Below, one piece after another: positions 27,306 to 38,766 of a stretch of 64,000 nt of DNA. The DNA comes from Betaproteobacteria bacterium. GTDB taxonomy: Bacteria; Pseudomonadota; Gammaproteobacteria; Burkholderiales; Usitatibacteraceae. Numbering within the stretch: the stretch's first letter is position 1; each line of letters starts with the position of its first letter. The stretch spans positions 1 through 64,000 of the forward strand of contig JAEUMY010000003.1 in the NCBI GenBank assembly GCA_016791265.1, written 5' to 3'. Below the pieces are notes generated by a model. That model searched no databases. It saw only the letters and a program-made list of their open reading frames with translations, and had not been told where the DNA came from. The translations under genes and the position numbers were made by a program.

Positions 27306-28657
27306 GCGACTTGAGGTTGGGCGGCGTACGCCGCACGCGCGTGGACCAGGCCCACTCGGTCGTGCGGCTTGGCGGCGAGGCGTTCCGCGGCGAGCGCTCT
27401 CAGCCCGGCAAACGATCCCGCCCGGCGCAGCGCTTCCATGAGTGTCAAGGTGATGAGATCGCGCTGGGCGTGGCTGCCGCCGAATTGGCGGGCGCCTGGT
27501 CGCGCCCGCGCCAGCGTTTCGGCCGCTTGCGAATATTCGCCCCGGACGAAGGCCGTCACGCCGCGCAGCAGCGGCAGCGTGACGTTCATCGCCATACGCA
27601 GCGTGTCGCGCGGCCCGCCGGTACCGTTGCTGCCCGCCCCGGCTCGGACCAGATATTCCATGCGCGCGACCAGCCGATGCGCCGCATCCTCACGACCGGC
27701 GGCAATCTGGGTCAGGGCCGCGTGCCAGGTGTTGAAGGCGTAGAAATCGTCGGCCTCGTGAGCGGACCAGGCATCGGCGAGCGGTTGCCAGCGGTCGCCG
27801 ACATCGATGCCGCGAAGGTGCATGCGCCAGAGCATGGCCGTGGCATCGATCAGCTCAAGCACGACTTTTGAGTCGCCCGGCCGCACCCGCGTGTCGTAGA
27901 GCCGCAACGCATCCGACGTGTCGCCGCGGTCGAGATGGTACAGCGTGAGATGCCACCAGTTATGCACGGCCATGAGGTTGTCCGGGCTCCAGTCCGGCTC
28001 ACGGTCGCGCATCCAGGCGATCCCGGCGTCGATCTCTCCGCGCATTTCGAACACATGGGCCACGGCGTGGTGCGCCCACGCGTCTTTCCGATTGGCCGCG
28101 AGCGCGGCATGGCCCTGGTCCAGCGCGGCGTTGTAGTCGCCGGATTCCTCCAGCCCGAACGCATGCATGCCGAGCACGGCATGGTGACCGGGCAGATCGC
28201 GCGAAAACCTCTTCAGCACCGCCGCCGGACGCTCACGCAGGCGGGTCGTGTCGCCGCGATTGAAGTCGTAGAGATGCGCGATTTGCAGCGCGAGAAGGTC
28301 ACGCGGGTGATCGGCGAGCAGGCTGTCGAACCGCTCGGCGGCCAACGTGAACTCGCCGTGGGCGATTTGATCCAGCGCATCCAGGAGCGCCCGCTCGCGA
28401 TCATTGGCGGGCAGCGTGCGCGCGTGCGCGATGAAGTCCGCCGCCGCTTCGGCCGCGGGTTGCTCCGTGCCGGACAGATAGAGCGCCGCCTTCAACGCAT
28501 GCGCCATCACGAATTGCGGTGCGGCCGTGAGCGCTTCGTCGACGCGCGCCACGGGATCGCCGTGATAACAGTTGAACGCGGCCAGCGCGGTTTCGTAACG
28601 CGCCAGCGTATCGGGGGTGGCGCCGGTCACCGGCAGCTCACGATGGTCGCGAATCAT
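27302..28657 (-). CDS. TPR-repeat protein of the TTC38 type
   Basis: About 451 residues. Helical-hairpin repeats run through the protein, with AALYLSGTEQPAAEA, GHHAVLGMHAFGLEESGDY, AWAHHAVAHVFEMRGE and VHNWWHLTLYHLDRGD; the last three match the TTC38 family, found in bacteria and eukaryotes with unknown molecular role. An exact palindrome (27529-27540) reads EYS. Start and stop both overlap neighbours by four bases, so it is translated in step with the hydrolase before it. Confidence 0.8.
   Translation of the reverse strand: MIRDHRELPVTGATPDTLARYETALAAFNCYHGDPVARVDEALTAAPQFVMAHALKAALYLSGTEQPAAEAAADFIAHARTLPANDRERALLDALDQIAHGEFTLAAERFDSLLADHPRDLLALQIAHLYDFNRGDTTRLRERPAAVLKRFSRDLPGHHAVLGMHAFGLEESGDYNAALDQGHAALAANRKDAWAHHAVAHVFEMRGEIDAGIAWMRDREPDWSPDNLMAVHNWWHLTLYHLDRGDTSDALRLYDTRVRPGDSKVVLELIDATAMLWRMHLRGIDVGDRWQPLADAWSAHEADDFYAFNTWHAALTQIAAGREDAAHRLVARMEYLVRAGAGSNGTGGPRDTLRMAMNVTLPLLRGVTAFVRGEYSQAAETLARARPGARQFGGSHAQRDLITLTLMEALRRAGSFAGLRALAAERLAAKPHDRVGLVHARAAYAAQPQVA
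27529..27540. repeat. Palindrome GCGAATATTCGC, copy 19
   Basis: Inside the TPR gene, reads EYS. Confidence 0.97.
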
Positions 28658-29505
28658 GCGGCCTCCTTGTCAAAGTGGCGCGCGCGCCTGGCAAGGCGTG
28701 CGCACTCGTTGCAAAATGCCGCCACGTCGTCGGCGAAGCGATCGGGGGATTCCCAATGCGGCGCATGGCCCTGGCCGCGATAGACGATGAGACGCACATC
28801 GGGCAGCAGACGCATCAGCGCCATCTGGTCGGCATGGGGGCTGATCGAGTCCTGGTCGCCCCAGATCGTGAGGGTCGGCGCGTCGAATCGGGTTGCCGGC
28901 TTGGCGGCGAGGAATTCGGTCATGCCCGCGCGCCAGACGTGGAGCGGCACCTGGAGACTCTCCGCCACCATCGCCTCGAAGAAGGCGGCGGGTACGGGCT
29001 GGGCGAGCGTGCTCCGTTGGAACTCCCGGATAAAGCCTTCATCCGGCGCCTCGGTGAGCGAGGCGATGAATTCGCCCAGTTCTTCGATGGCCGGGTTGCC
29101 GCCGTACCCACGCAAGGCACCGACCAGCACCATCCCGGTCACGCGATCCGCATGACGCTCGGCAAAGTGCTGCGCGATGACGCTGCCCATCGAGTGGCCA
29201 ACGATGATGGCGCGGTCAATCCGCAGCGCATTCATGAAGTCGGCGAGATCCTCCGCCATGTTGACGGGCGCGTAGCCGGTCGCCGGTTTATCGGCGTGGC
29301 CGTGACCGCGCTGGCTGATCGCGAAGGCGCGAAGCGTTGTCGGCAGGTGCGCGAGCACGCGCTGCCATGACGGCCAGGCATCGGTGTAGCCATGCAGGAA
29401 GATGACGGGCTCGCCGTCCCGAGCGCCGCTTTCAACATACGGCAGGGTGAGGCCGCTTGCCAGGGTGATCGACTTCACGTCGGGGTGATAACGAGCGGCG
29501 GTCAT
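28654..29505 (-). CDS. Alpha/beta hydrolase
   Basis: About 283 residues. Alpha/beta hydrolase fold with oxyanion region VIFLHGYTDAWPSW, nucleophile elbow GHSMGSV (Ser about residue 106), acid in TIWGDQDSISP and His in GQGHAPHWE. Likely an esterase or lactonase/haloalkane-type hydrolase; substrate not deducible. It overlaps the sterol desaturase-like gene by four bases, linking the two enzymes in one pathway, perhaps lipid or xenobiotic modification. Confidence 0.88.
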   Translation of the reverse strand: MTAARYHPDVKSITLASGLTLPYVESGARDGEPVIFLHGYTDAWPSWQRVLAHLPTTLRAFAISQRGHGHADKPATGYAPVNMAEDLADFMNALRIDRAIIVGHSMGSVIAQHFAERHADRVTGMVLVGALRGYGGNPAIEELGEFIASLTEAPDEGFIREFQRSTLAQPVPAAFFEAMVAESLQVPLHVWRAGMTEFLAAKPATRFDAPTLTIWGDQDSISPHADQMALMRLLPDVRLIVYRGQGHAPHWESPDRFADDVAAFCNECARLARRARHFDKEAA

Positions 29506-30287
29506 GCGGCTCTCCCGTCGCGTTCGGCCTGAAGCAGGGACCGGGCGATGTCTTCGGCGATGGGCTCGCTCACATCGCGCCCGAACAGCATCGCGCCAAT
29601 GCGGCTGGACGCGCCGTCATGAAAGCCGGCGCGCATGCCTTCGACCGAGCGCGGATTGTTGAACGTGCCGAACACCATGTCCCACAAGGGAAGGTCGGAA
29701 TAGTTCCACGCGTGTACGCCCCGGCCGTGATGGATGCAGTGACTCTCCGGACGTTGAATCAGGTAGCCCAGCCAGTGCGGGGTGCGAATATTCGCATGCT
29801 GAAACGCGGCGTTGAACGCGAGGAAGAGCGACGCCCAGGCGCCCGCTTCCGGGGTGAGGCCCAAGAGCGGGAAGAACACCAGCACCGAAATGCTCGTGAA
29901 CGCCACCGCATCCAGCGGATGCAGATAGTAGGCGCCGAATGCGTCGACCGACTCCGCACTGTGGTGCATCTGATGCGTGAGCCGGAACAAGGCGTCCGAC
30001 TGGTGCGCGGCCCGGTGATACCAGTAATGACCGAGCTCATAGACGAGGACGCCCGCGACCGCGCCGCCCGCCGTGCCCAGCGCCGCGCCGTTGAAGAGCG
30101 CAGTCCCGCCCAGCCATTCGCCCCAGAGCAGGCCCACTTGCAGTGAAAACCAGACCGTGAATGCGGAGATGATGAACGCGCGCACGCGCCAGTATCGCGG
30201 GGTGCGGTAATGTCGCGCTCGGATGAAAACATCGAGAAGCATGAAGGCCGGCAGCAGTGCCAGTGAAGCGATTTCAAGCCAGGACAT
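29502..30287 (-). CDS. Sterol desaturase / fatty acid hydroxylase family protein
   Basis: About 261 residues, membrane di-iron enzyme. The histidine boxes HYWYHRAAH, HQMHHSAE and HCIHHG supply the di-iron ligands between hydrophobic segments. It should hydroxylate or desaturate a lipid. First gene of the leftward operon, with TetR-type sites in the 300-bp divergent gap upstream. An exact palindrome (29784-29795) reads ANIR. Confidence 0.92.
   Translation of the reverse strand: MSWLEIASLALLPAFMLLDVFIRARHYRTPRYWRVRAFIISAFTVWFSLQVGLLWGEWLGGTALFNGAALGTAGGAVAGVLVYELGHYWYHRAAHQSDALFRLTHQMHHSAESVDAFGAYYLHPLDAVAFTSISVLVFFPLLGLTPEAGAWASLFLAFNAAFQHANIRTPHWLGYLIQRPESHCIHHGRGVHAWNYSDLPLWDMVFGTFNNPRSVEGMRAGFHDGASSRIGAMLFGRDVSEPIAEDIARSLLQAERDGRAA
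29784..29795. repeat. Palindrome GCGAATATTCGC, copy 20
   Basis: Inside the sterol desaturase-like gene, reads ANIR. Confidence 0.97.
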
Positions 30288-30360
30288 GTCAGTTCCTTGA
30301 ATAAGCGGTTTCTGGGGCGGTGTAGGGTTTTGCGTACCCGATCTGACTGATCAGGAAACA

Positions 30361-30376
30361 TACCAACTGGTTGGTA
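30361..30376. promoter_or_regulatory. TetR-type operator, site 1
   Basis: TACCAACTGGTTGGTA: 7-bp arms around a TG centre. A second partial site TACCAACTA starts at 30382, making a close pair. Likely bound by the divergent TetR-family protein; inferred from position and repetition. Confidence 0.7.
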
Positions 30377-30486
30377 GTATATACCAACTAGTATGGCATT
30401 GGTACGTTATTGGCATTGTATGGATGAGGTTTTCTACAAAAAACCTTGAAAATCAGGTAACAAACACACATACTCCAACTCATAAA

Positions 30487-30502
30487 TACCAACTGGTTGG
30501 TC
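30487..30502. promoter_or_regulatory. TetR-type operator, site 2
   Basis: TACCAACTGGTTGGTC repeats site 1 with one end base changed. It lies about 86 bp before the TetR gene start, consistent with autoregulation. Confidence 0.7.
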
Positions 30503-30587
30503 AGTATTCGACGTCAAATCAGTCACTTGACCAGCACGAGGCACATAAACAACCCGACGTTGGGCACGCACAGGGACTTCAACGAAC

Positions 30588-31211
30588 ATGACCACCACCC
30601 GAGATCGCATCCTCGACACGGCTCACGAACTGGTGCTGACGCGCGGCTTTGCCGCGACGTCACTGGACTATCTTGTCGAGCGGGCCGGCATCACCAAGGG
30701 CGCCTTCTTTCACTACTTCAAGAGCAAGGCCGATCTCGCCGAGGCGCTGGTAGAGCGATTCGCCGCCCAGGACTTGAAGCTGCTGTTCGACAGCTTCGGT
30801 CAGGCCGAGCGCATGACGGCCGATCCTCTGCAGCAGGTGTTCATCGTGCTGGGCATCTTTCAAAAGCTGTTCGAGGGCCAGGAAGGCACGCCGAGCGGAT
30901 GCCTCTTCGCGTCCTATTGCTACCAGTCCGAGCTGCTCACGGAAAAGAATCTCAGGGTCATCAACGGCAACTTCGCGCTGTGGCGTCAGGCGTTCGCAGA
31001 TCGGTATCAGCGCGCGGCCGCGCTGTACCCCGCGATGGCGGGCGCCGATCTCGAGGGCCTCGCCGACATGGCGACCGTGATGTTCGAAGGCGCCTATGTC
31101 ATGGCCAAGTCGCAGCAGGACCCGAAGGTTCTGGTGCGGCAGTTGCTGCATTACCGGCGCTATGTGGAGCTGGTGTTCGGCCAGCGGCCCGCCGCCGCGT
31201 CGGTGCATTGA
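30588..31211 (+). CDS. TetR-family transcriptional regulator
   Basis: About 207 residues. The helix-turn-helix (about 5-50) shows TRDRILDTAHELVLTRGF, SLDYLVERAGITKGAFFHYF and KADLAEALVERF, classic for the family; the ligand-binding part is a TetR C-terminal domain with unclear ligand. Divergent from the sterol desaturase operon with TACCAAC-type operators between, so it probably represses that operon and itself. It borders rarA (44 bp), marking the right edge of the inserted block. Confidence 0.92.
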   Translation: MTTTRDRILDTAHELVLTRGFAATSLDYLVERAGITKGAFFHYFKSKADLAEALVERFAAQDLKLLFDSFGQAERMTADPLQQVFIVLGIFQKLFEGQEGTPSGCLFASYCYQSELLTEKNLRVINGNFALWRQAFADRYQRAAALYPAMAGADLEGLADMATVMFEGAYVMAKSQQDPKVLVRQLLHYRRYVELVFGQRPAAASVH

Positions 31212-31254
31212 GTACGGACTCCGGCAGAGCGTCCCCGCCCGATAGCGTACGAGC

Positions 31255-32586
31255 ATGAGCGACTTGTTCTCGGCGGCCCCGACCGCGGACGCCACCACTC
31301 TGCCGCCACTTGCCGAGCGCCTGCGTCCGAAGCGTGTTGAAGATGTCATCGGTCAGGGGCACTTGCTGGGCGATGGCAAGCCGCTCGCACTCGCCATCGC
31401 GGCAGGCCGTCCGCATTCGATGATTTTCTGGGGGCCACCCGGTGTGGGCAAGACCACGCTGGCACGGCTGATGGCACACGCCTTCGATACCGAGTTCATT
31501 GCCATTTCCGCCGTGCTGGCGGGCGTGAAGGAGATTCGCGACGCCGTTGAGCGGGCGAAGCTGAGCCGGGATCAGCTAGGCCGGTCTACCATCCTCTTTG
31601 TTGATGAAGTTCACCGCTTCAACAAGAGTCAGCAGGATGCCTTTCTGCCGCATGTCGAGTCAGGGCTTTTCACCTTCATCGGCGCGACCACCGAGAACCC
31701 GTCCTTCGAGGTGAACAGCGCCTTGCTGTCGCGTGCGCAGGTGTATGTGCTGAAGAGCCTGGACGCCGCCGCGTTGGTGGCATTGGCGCAGCGTGGTTTC
31801 GCTGCGGAAGGCGTGGATGCGAATATTCGCAGTGCCGAACGCATCGCCGAACTGGCCGATGGTGACGGACGCCGCACGCTCAATCTGGTTGAGCAGGTGG
31901 CGCAGGCGGCGCGGGTGACGCAGGTCGCCGTGGACGAGGCCCTCGTGGCCAGCGTCGTGCAGCGCGCGGCACGGCGCTTCGACAAGGGCGGTGAAGAGTT
32001 CTACAACCAGATCTCGGCGCTGCACAAGAGCGTGCGCGGCTCCGACCCGGATGCGGCGCTGTACTGGTTCTGCCGCATGCTGGATGGCGGGGCGGACCCG
32101 CGCTATCTCGCGCGGCGCATCATCCGCATGGCGAGTGAGGACATCGGCCTTGCGGACCCGCGCGCACTGGAAATCTGCGTGACCGCTGCCGATGTCTATG
32201 AGCGACTCGGCTCACCCGAAGGCGAACTCGCGTTGGCCGAAGCAGTCGTGTTTCTCGCCGTTGCGGCCAAGTCGAACTCGGTCTACAAGGCCTACAACGC
32301 GGTGCGTGCCTTCATCGCGCAGGACGAGTCACGCCCGGTGCCGCTGCACATCCGCAATGCACCGACCAAGTTGATGAAGGACCTCGACTACGGCAAGGAC
32401 TACCGCTATGCCCACGACGAGGCGGGCGGCTACGCAGCCGGAGAGAGCTACTGGCCGGATGGCTTGAAACCGCAGCGCTGGTATGAGCCGAGCGGCCGAG
32501 GGCTCGAAGGCAAGATAGCCGAGAAGCTTGCCGAGCTGCGTGCCCTGGATGCAGAATATCGCCAGAAGAAATCGAAACCGTCATGA
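31255..32586 (+). CDS. rarA: Replication-associated recombination protein A (AAA+ ATPase)
   Basis: About 443 residues. Walker [14 protein letters not shown], Walker [13 protein letters not shown], arginine-finger region and a C-terminal tetramerisation part with [21 protein letters not shown] and [10 protein letters not shown], all typical of RarA/MgsA, which acts at stalled forks. It is followed by serS as in E. coli. An exact palindrome (31819-31830) reads ANIR. Confidence 0.96.
   Translation: MSDLFSAAPTADATTLPPLAERLRPKRVEDVIGQGHLLGDGKPLALAIAAGRPHSMIFWGPPGVGKTTLARLMAHAFDTEFIAISAVLAGVKEIRDAVERAKLSRDQLGRSTILFVDEVHRFNKSQQDAFLPHVESGLFTFIGATTENPSFEVNSALLSRAQVYVLKSLDAAALVALAQRGFAAEGVDANIRSAERIAELADGDGRRTLNLVEQVAQAARVTQVAVDEALVASVVQRAARRFDKGGEEFYNQISALHKSVRGSDPDAALYWFCRMLDGGADPRYLARRIIRMASEDIGLADPRALEICVTAADVYERLGSPEGELALAEAVVFLAVAAKSNSVYKAYNAVRAFIAQDESRPVPLHIRNAPTKLMKDLDYGKDYRYAHDEAGGYAAGESYWPDGLKPQRWYEPSGRGLEGKIAEKLAELRALDAEYRQKKSKPS
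31819..31830. repeat. Palindrome GCGAATATTCGC, copy 21
   Basis: Inside rarA, reads ANIR. Confidence 0.97.
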
Positions 32587-32684
32587 AAACCCTGCGCAGC
32601 AACCTCCTTCGCTCGTCAGCCTGCCTTCGCTCCCGCTAGGCGGGCGCACTCATTTAAAATTTCCTGTTTGTTGTCGCTCCCTGA

Positions 32685-34807
<2,123 letters not shown>

Positions 34808-34838
34808 GGTGGGTCTCCTTGGCGTGGCGAAGGGCACT

Positions 34839-35687
34839 TCAGAAGCGCAGGCGCACGGCTTCAAAGTCGGCCAGCACGACGGCGGGCACGACCTCGCCGT
34901 GTGGTGTCACCGTCACCCGAATCCGGTCCAGCGACAGCACCTGGATAGAGATGTTCGCCACGATGCGCGTGGACTGTTGTGGCCGTGCGCACGCGGGCAG
35001 GAGAATGGCGCAGCCCGTGGTCGCGCCCTGCAGTTCGATCAAATTCGCAAGATACGTCGTGTTCGATTGCCAGCGCCCGTTCTGCATGAGATACCAGAAA
35101 GGCTTGCCGGTGCCGTCATACACGTACCACGCACCGGCCATGACGTCACTGCCCGATTGCGAGTGGAAGAGTGAAAAGCCGGAACCGTTCGACGCCGGGT
35201 CGTACCACACCCCCGTGAGATCGACCGATGCGCGTGGCTGCCCGGCGCCCTGGGTGATGAGCTGTCCGCCGCCGAGATAACGACCATCGGTCAGCATCAC
35301 CGCGATGCGCTGCGCACCGGCCTTGGTGGGCGTGTAGGTGAAGGTGGCCGAGTAGGGGGTGACCACCTGAGTGCAGGCGATAAGGGTCATGGGCAGGCTG
35401 AAGCGAATGTTGAGCGTGTCCGAACTGGGCAGCGTGCTCGGGGACAACGACGGGCTGACCGGCACGCAGCCATCCGGCCAACTGGCCGAGACCGTGATCG
35501 TGCGGGCGACGCCGACATCGGCGACCACGGGGCTGACCGTGACGATGGGTGTGAACGGTGGCAGGGTAAGATTGGTCTGCGCATGGGCGCCAGCGATCAG
35601 CGCGCAGGCCAGGAGACCGGGGTGGAACTGGCGGAGAGAGCGGCGCGCGAACAAGACAGCGCGGGAAAGGATTGCGGCGTGCGGCAT
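34839..35687 (-). CDS. Exported protein with GVW-DP domain, paralogue B
   Basis: About 282 residues starting MPHAAILSRAVLFARRS at 35687, with a signal peptide ending near GAHAQ. It shares the layout of paralogue A: Ig-like half with TVSPVVADVGVARTITVS, then LTGVWYDPASNGSGFSLFHS and GAWYVYDGTGKPFWYLM. Identity between them looks moderate, so the duplication is old. A secreted or surface role is likely; nothing more can be said. A gap of 31 bp to paralogue A suggests a single transcript. Confidence 0.8.
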   Translation of the reverse strand: MPHAAILSRAVLFARRSLRQFHPGLLACALIAGAHAQTNLTLPPFTPIVTVSPVVADVGVARTITVSASWPDGCVPVSPSLSPSTLPSSDTLNIRFSLPMTLIACTQVVTPYSATFTYTPTKAGAQRIAVMLTDGRYLGGGQLITQGAGQPRASVDLTGVWYDPASNGSGFSLFHSQSGSDVMAGAWYVYDGTGKPFWYLMQNGRWQSNTTYLANLIELQGATTGCAILLPACARPQQSTRIVANISIQVLSLDRIRVTVTPHGEVVPAVVLADFEAVRLRF

Positions 35688-35860
35688 GAGGACTCCGTGA
35701 TGGTTCGAAACGAGACTCCCTTGTTTTTGTACGACAGCCTGAGTGCGCATGATGGTTTATGTATGTGCGGGAAAAATTCCCACGCACATTGTGCAACGAT
35801 TGCTTCGGCCGCGCAAGAGGGCGGGTCGCCGGGTTTGTGCCGGTTTGTATCCAAAGCCGC

Positions 35861-36499
35861 ATGAGAACGACTCTGGTGGTGATTCGGCACGGCCAGACTG
35901 AGTGGAACGTCGCCGGCCGCATCCAGGGGCACGGCGACAGCCCGCTCACCGCGCTGGGGGTCCACCAGGCCCGGGCGATGGCCGGGCGGCTGGCGAGCGA
36001 ATCGTTCGACGCCATCCTGTTCAGTGACCTTGGGCGCGCGCGACGGACGGCGGAGCTGCTGGTACCCCACGGTGTTGCGAATATTCGCTTTCACGAGGGA
36101 TTGCGCGAACGGGCATTCGGCATCGCGGAAGGCGGCAGCTACGCGCAAATCGCCGGCCAGCATCCCGAAATGTTCTCGCGCGAGCGGGAAACCGATCCTC
36201 ACTACGCGCCCGACGGCGGCGAGAGCCGGCAGCAGCATCTCGACCGCGTGCGGGCGACCTTTCTCGGAATCGCTGATGCGCATGCCGGGCGGCGCGTGCT
36301 TGTGGTGACGCATGGCGGAGTGCTCTCTTGTCTGTACCGCTGGCTGCACGGCATCCCGGCGGCGGCCCCGCATCCCATCGACATCCCCAACGTGGGCTAC
36401 AACCGCCTTGTCACCGAGGCAGGCGACTGGCGTGTCGAAGTGTGGGGTGACGTGGCCCATCTGGATGGCCTGGATGTCACCGTCACAGACGGGAGCTAA
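35861..36499 (+). CDS. Histidine phosphatase family protein
   Basis: About 212 residues. The start TLVVIRHGQTEWNVAGRIQG gives the catalytic RHG motif; the second histidine lies in VVTHGGVLSCLYRW and the acidic residue in LRERAFGIAEG. It resembles cobalamin/phosphoglycerate-mutase-like phosphatases (GpmB/CobC); the substrate cannot be assigned. An exact palindrome (36077-36088) reads ANIR. The end overlaps mltF by 4 bp, convergent. Confidence 0.9.
   Translation: MRTTLVVIRHGQTEWNVAGRIQGHGDSPLTALGVHQARAMAGRLASESFDAILFSDLGRARRTAELLVPHGVANIRFHEGLRERAFGIAEGGSYAQIAGQHPEMFSRERETDPHYAPDGGESRQQHLDRVRATFLGIADAHAGRRVLVVTHGGVLSCLYRWLHGIPAAAPHPIDIPNVGYNRLVTEAGDWRVEVWGDVAHLDGLDVTVTDGS
36077..36088. repeat. 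Palindrome GCGAATATTCGC, copy 23
   Basis: Inside the histidine phosphatase gene, reads ANIR. Confidence 0.97.
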
Positions 36500-37977
36500 T
36501 TCGTGAGCGTCCGCAACTTCGGCTTCTTCGCCGCTTCCTCGGGTGACATGAAACGCAGTTCCGGGACGTAGGCCGGCTCGAGGCGGCTGATGATGTCGTA
36601 GTAGTTGCGCACACTTTCGACGAAATGCACCGCTTCGTCGCCACGGCAGAAGCCGTGCTTCAACGACTCATAGTGCTGCGGCTCGCGCAGGAGGGGATAG
36701 ACCTTGCGCACGTCCAGCCAGGCATCGGCGTTGAGACCTCTTTTCTGGGTGAGGATGCGCGCATCTTCCAAGTGACCGTAGCCTTGGTTATAGGCGGCCA
36801 GGGCGAGCCAGGTTCGGTCAGGCTCGGCGATGCGTAGCGGCACCGTGTCGCGCAAAAGCGCGAGGTATTTCGCGCCGCCGATGATGCTGTCGCGTGGGTC
36901 GAGGCGGTTCTTCACCTTCATGCGGTCGGCGGTGTCCTCGGTCAGCATCATGAGTCCGCGCACGCCCGTCGGCGAGGTCGCGTTGGGGTCCCAGTGACTT
37001 TCCTGGTAGCCGATGGCCGCGAGCAAGCGCCACTCGATCCCGGTGATCTCCTCGGCCTCGTGGAAGTAGGGCCGCAGCTTCGGCAGCACCGTCTGGATGC
37101 GTTCCAGAAATGCCTCCGAATCCACCGGCTGCAAGCGGCCGGTGTGTCCAAAGTAACGATCCTGCAACCGGGCCAGCGTGCCGTTGGCGCGCATCTTGTC
37201 GAAGAAAAGCCGGGCGCTTTGCTTCAAATCCTCGTCGGCCGCCTTGGTGAAGGCCCAGGCGACTTTGAGTTCCGGGCCGACATTGAACGCGGCGGCCAGG
37301 TCCGGATGCAATCGGCGGTTGACGGAAAACCCGAGCGCATCAAAGAGCGCGAAGTCGACGGCCTTGGATTCGACCTTCGCCAACAGCGTCTCTTCCGCCT
37401 GCTCCGAAATTGGCTCGATGGTCAGGCCGGCGTGGGTCGATTGCAGATTGATCAGGATGTCGTGCGCGGGCGTGCCGGCGACCACGGCCACCTTGCGCGA
37501 ACCCAGCTCGGCCAGGTTGCGCGGCTTCGCATCGCTCTTGCGGTAGATGAGTTGATACTGCATCGACTTGTAGTTCGGGCCGAAGGCGAAGCGCTGGCGC
37601 AACGCATCGGTCTGCGCCAGCTGGGCGGCGGCGAGATGTCCGCGTCCTTCGTCCATGGCCGCGAGCAACTGCGCATGGTTCACCAGCACCTTGAACTTGA
37701 TGCGCACGCCCAGCTCGCGCGCGAAGAGCGCCGCGAGATCATGCTCATAGCCCGAGCCTTCCTCGTCGTCACGCGGCTTGTAACCGCCTGGATTCTGTTG
37801 CATCGTGGTCGGGCCGCGCAGCGTCAGCACGACCAGCTCTCCCGTCTCGCGTGGCGCGCGCAGTTCGCGGCGCAGCCAGTCCGGCAGCTTCGCCGAGTCG
37901 CAGCCGGCGACAAGCGCCACGACGAGCAAGATCGCCAGCAGCCATGCGGCGGGTGAAAGCGGGTTGGCGATGCGCAT
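36496..37977 (-). CDS. mltF: Membrane-bound lytic murein transglycosylase F
   Basis: About 493 residues. The N terminus MRIANPLSPAAWLLAILLV ends in a lipobox LVAGC, so it is an outer-membrane lipoprotein. A solute-binding-protein-like domain (about 45-270) is followed by an SLT domain with catalytic Glu in GYQESHWDPNATSP. It cleaves peptidoglycan glycan strands to 1,6-anhydro products. The architecture matches MltF. Confidence 0.95.
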   Translation of the reverse strand: MRIANPLSPAAWLLAILLVVALVAGCDSAKLPDWLRRELRAPRETGELVVLTLRGPTTMQQNPGGYKPRDDEEGSGYEHDLAALFARELGVRIKFKVLVNHAQLLAAMDEGRGHLAAAQLAQTDALRQRFAFGPNYKSMQYQLIYRKSDAKPRNLAELGSRKVAVVAGTPAHDILINLQSTHAGLTIEPISEQAEETLLAKVESKAVDFALFDALGFSVNRRLHPDLAAAFNVGPELKVAWAFTKAADEDLKQSARLFFDKMRANGTLARLQDRYFGHTGRLQPVDSEAFLERIQTVLPKLRPYFHEAEEITGIEWRLLAAIGYQESHWDPNATSPTGVRGLMMLTEDTADRMKVKNRLDPRDSIIGGAKYLALLRDTVPLRIAEPDRTWLALAAYNQGYGHLEDARILTQKRGLNADAWLDVRKVYPLLREPQHYESLKHGFCRGDEAVHFVESVRNYYDIISRLEPAYVPELRFMSPEEAAKKPKLRTLTN

Positions 37978-38079
37978 GGGTGACGAGTCTCACCAAATTA
38001 TTTGCCCGTGTCCACCTGCGCCGCATCATGGATTTCACGGGTTGCGCGATAATGCTGGCAGTTCAAACACTTACTCCCC

Positions 38080-38766
38080 ATGTCCGACAAGATTGTCGCC
38101 ATCGTGCCCGCCGCCGGTCTGGGCACCCGCCTCGGTGATGCCCGCCCCAAGCAGTACCTCGATCTCAACGGGCAGCCCATGATTCATCACACGCTCGCGG
38201 CGCTTGCGGCCGTGCGCCGGATAGCGCGAATATTCGCGGTGCTGGCGCCGGGCGATCTCTGGTGGGACCAGTTCGATTGGCGCGCGTTGAATGGACGCGT
38301 CGAGGTGCTCCGCTGCGGCGGCGCGCAACGCGGTGAGACGGTGCTGAACGCGCTGGGCGCGCTGGGAGCGGCGCTAGCGCCGCAGGATTGGGTCCTGGTG
38401 CATGACGCTGCGCGTCCCTGCATCCGGCGTGAGTTGATTGATCAATTTCTCGACGAGCTGGAGAGCGACGCGGTGGGCGGCCTTCTGGCGTTGCCGGTGT
38501 CAGACACGTTGAAGTCGGCCAATGAATCGCAACGCGTGGATCGCACCGTGCCGCGTGAGCGGCTCTGGCGCGCGCAGACGCCGCAAATGTTTCGCGCCGG
38601 TTTGCTGAGAAGCGCCATGCAGGCGCGGCCTGATGCCACCGACGAAGCGCAAGCCATCGAAGCGCTCGGCCACGCGCCCAAGCTGGTCGCGGGCGACAGC
38701 GCCAATCTCAAAGTCACTTATGCCAGCGATCTCAAGCTGGCGGACATTCTGCTGAAGGGAGTTTGA
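38080..38766 (+). CDS. ispD: 2-C-methyl-D-erythritol 4-phosphate cytidylyltransferase
   Basis: About 228 residues. The nucleotidyltransferase signature [20 protein letters not shown] opens the protein; [10 protein letters not shown] and RAQTPQMFR follow. Third enzyme of the MEP isoprenoid pathway. An exact palindrome (38226-38237) reads RIFA. ispF follows with a 4-bp overlap. Confidence 0.96.
   Translation: MSDKIVAIVPAAGLGTRLGDARPKQYLDLNGQPMIHHTLAALAAVRRIARIFAVLAPGDLWWDQFDWRALNGRVEVLRCGGAQRGETVLNALGALGAALAPQDWVLVHDAARPCIRRELIDQFLDELESDAVGGLLALPVSDTLKSANESQRVDRTVPRERLWRAQTPQMFRAGLLRSAMQARPDATDEAQAIEALGHAPKLVAGDSANLKVTYASDLKLADILLKGV
38226..38237. repeat. Palindrome GCGAATATTCGC, copy 24
   Basis: Inside ispD, reads RIFA. 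Confidence 0.97.

Larger units (their letters stand above)
30288..30587. other. Divergent gap holding TetR-type operators
   Basis: About 300 bp between the sterol desaturase-like gene and the TetR gene, noticeably AT-richer than the genes. It carries two full and one partial TACCAAC-type sites, listed separately. Promoters for both directions must lie here, but no clear -35/-10 pair was fixed. No palindrome copy is present. Confidence 0.7.

Noticed and set aside
26670..27314. A 214-codon plus-strand frame opposite the small exported protein
   Set aside because: Arg-rich product without domain; the minus-strand genes with ATGA overlaps explain the region better.
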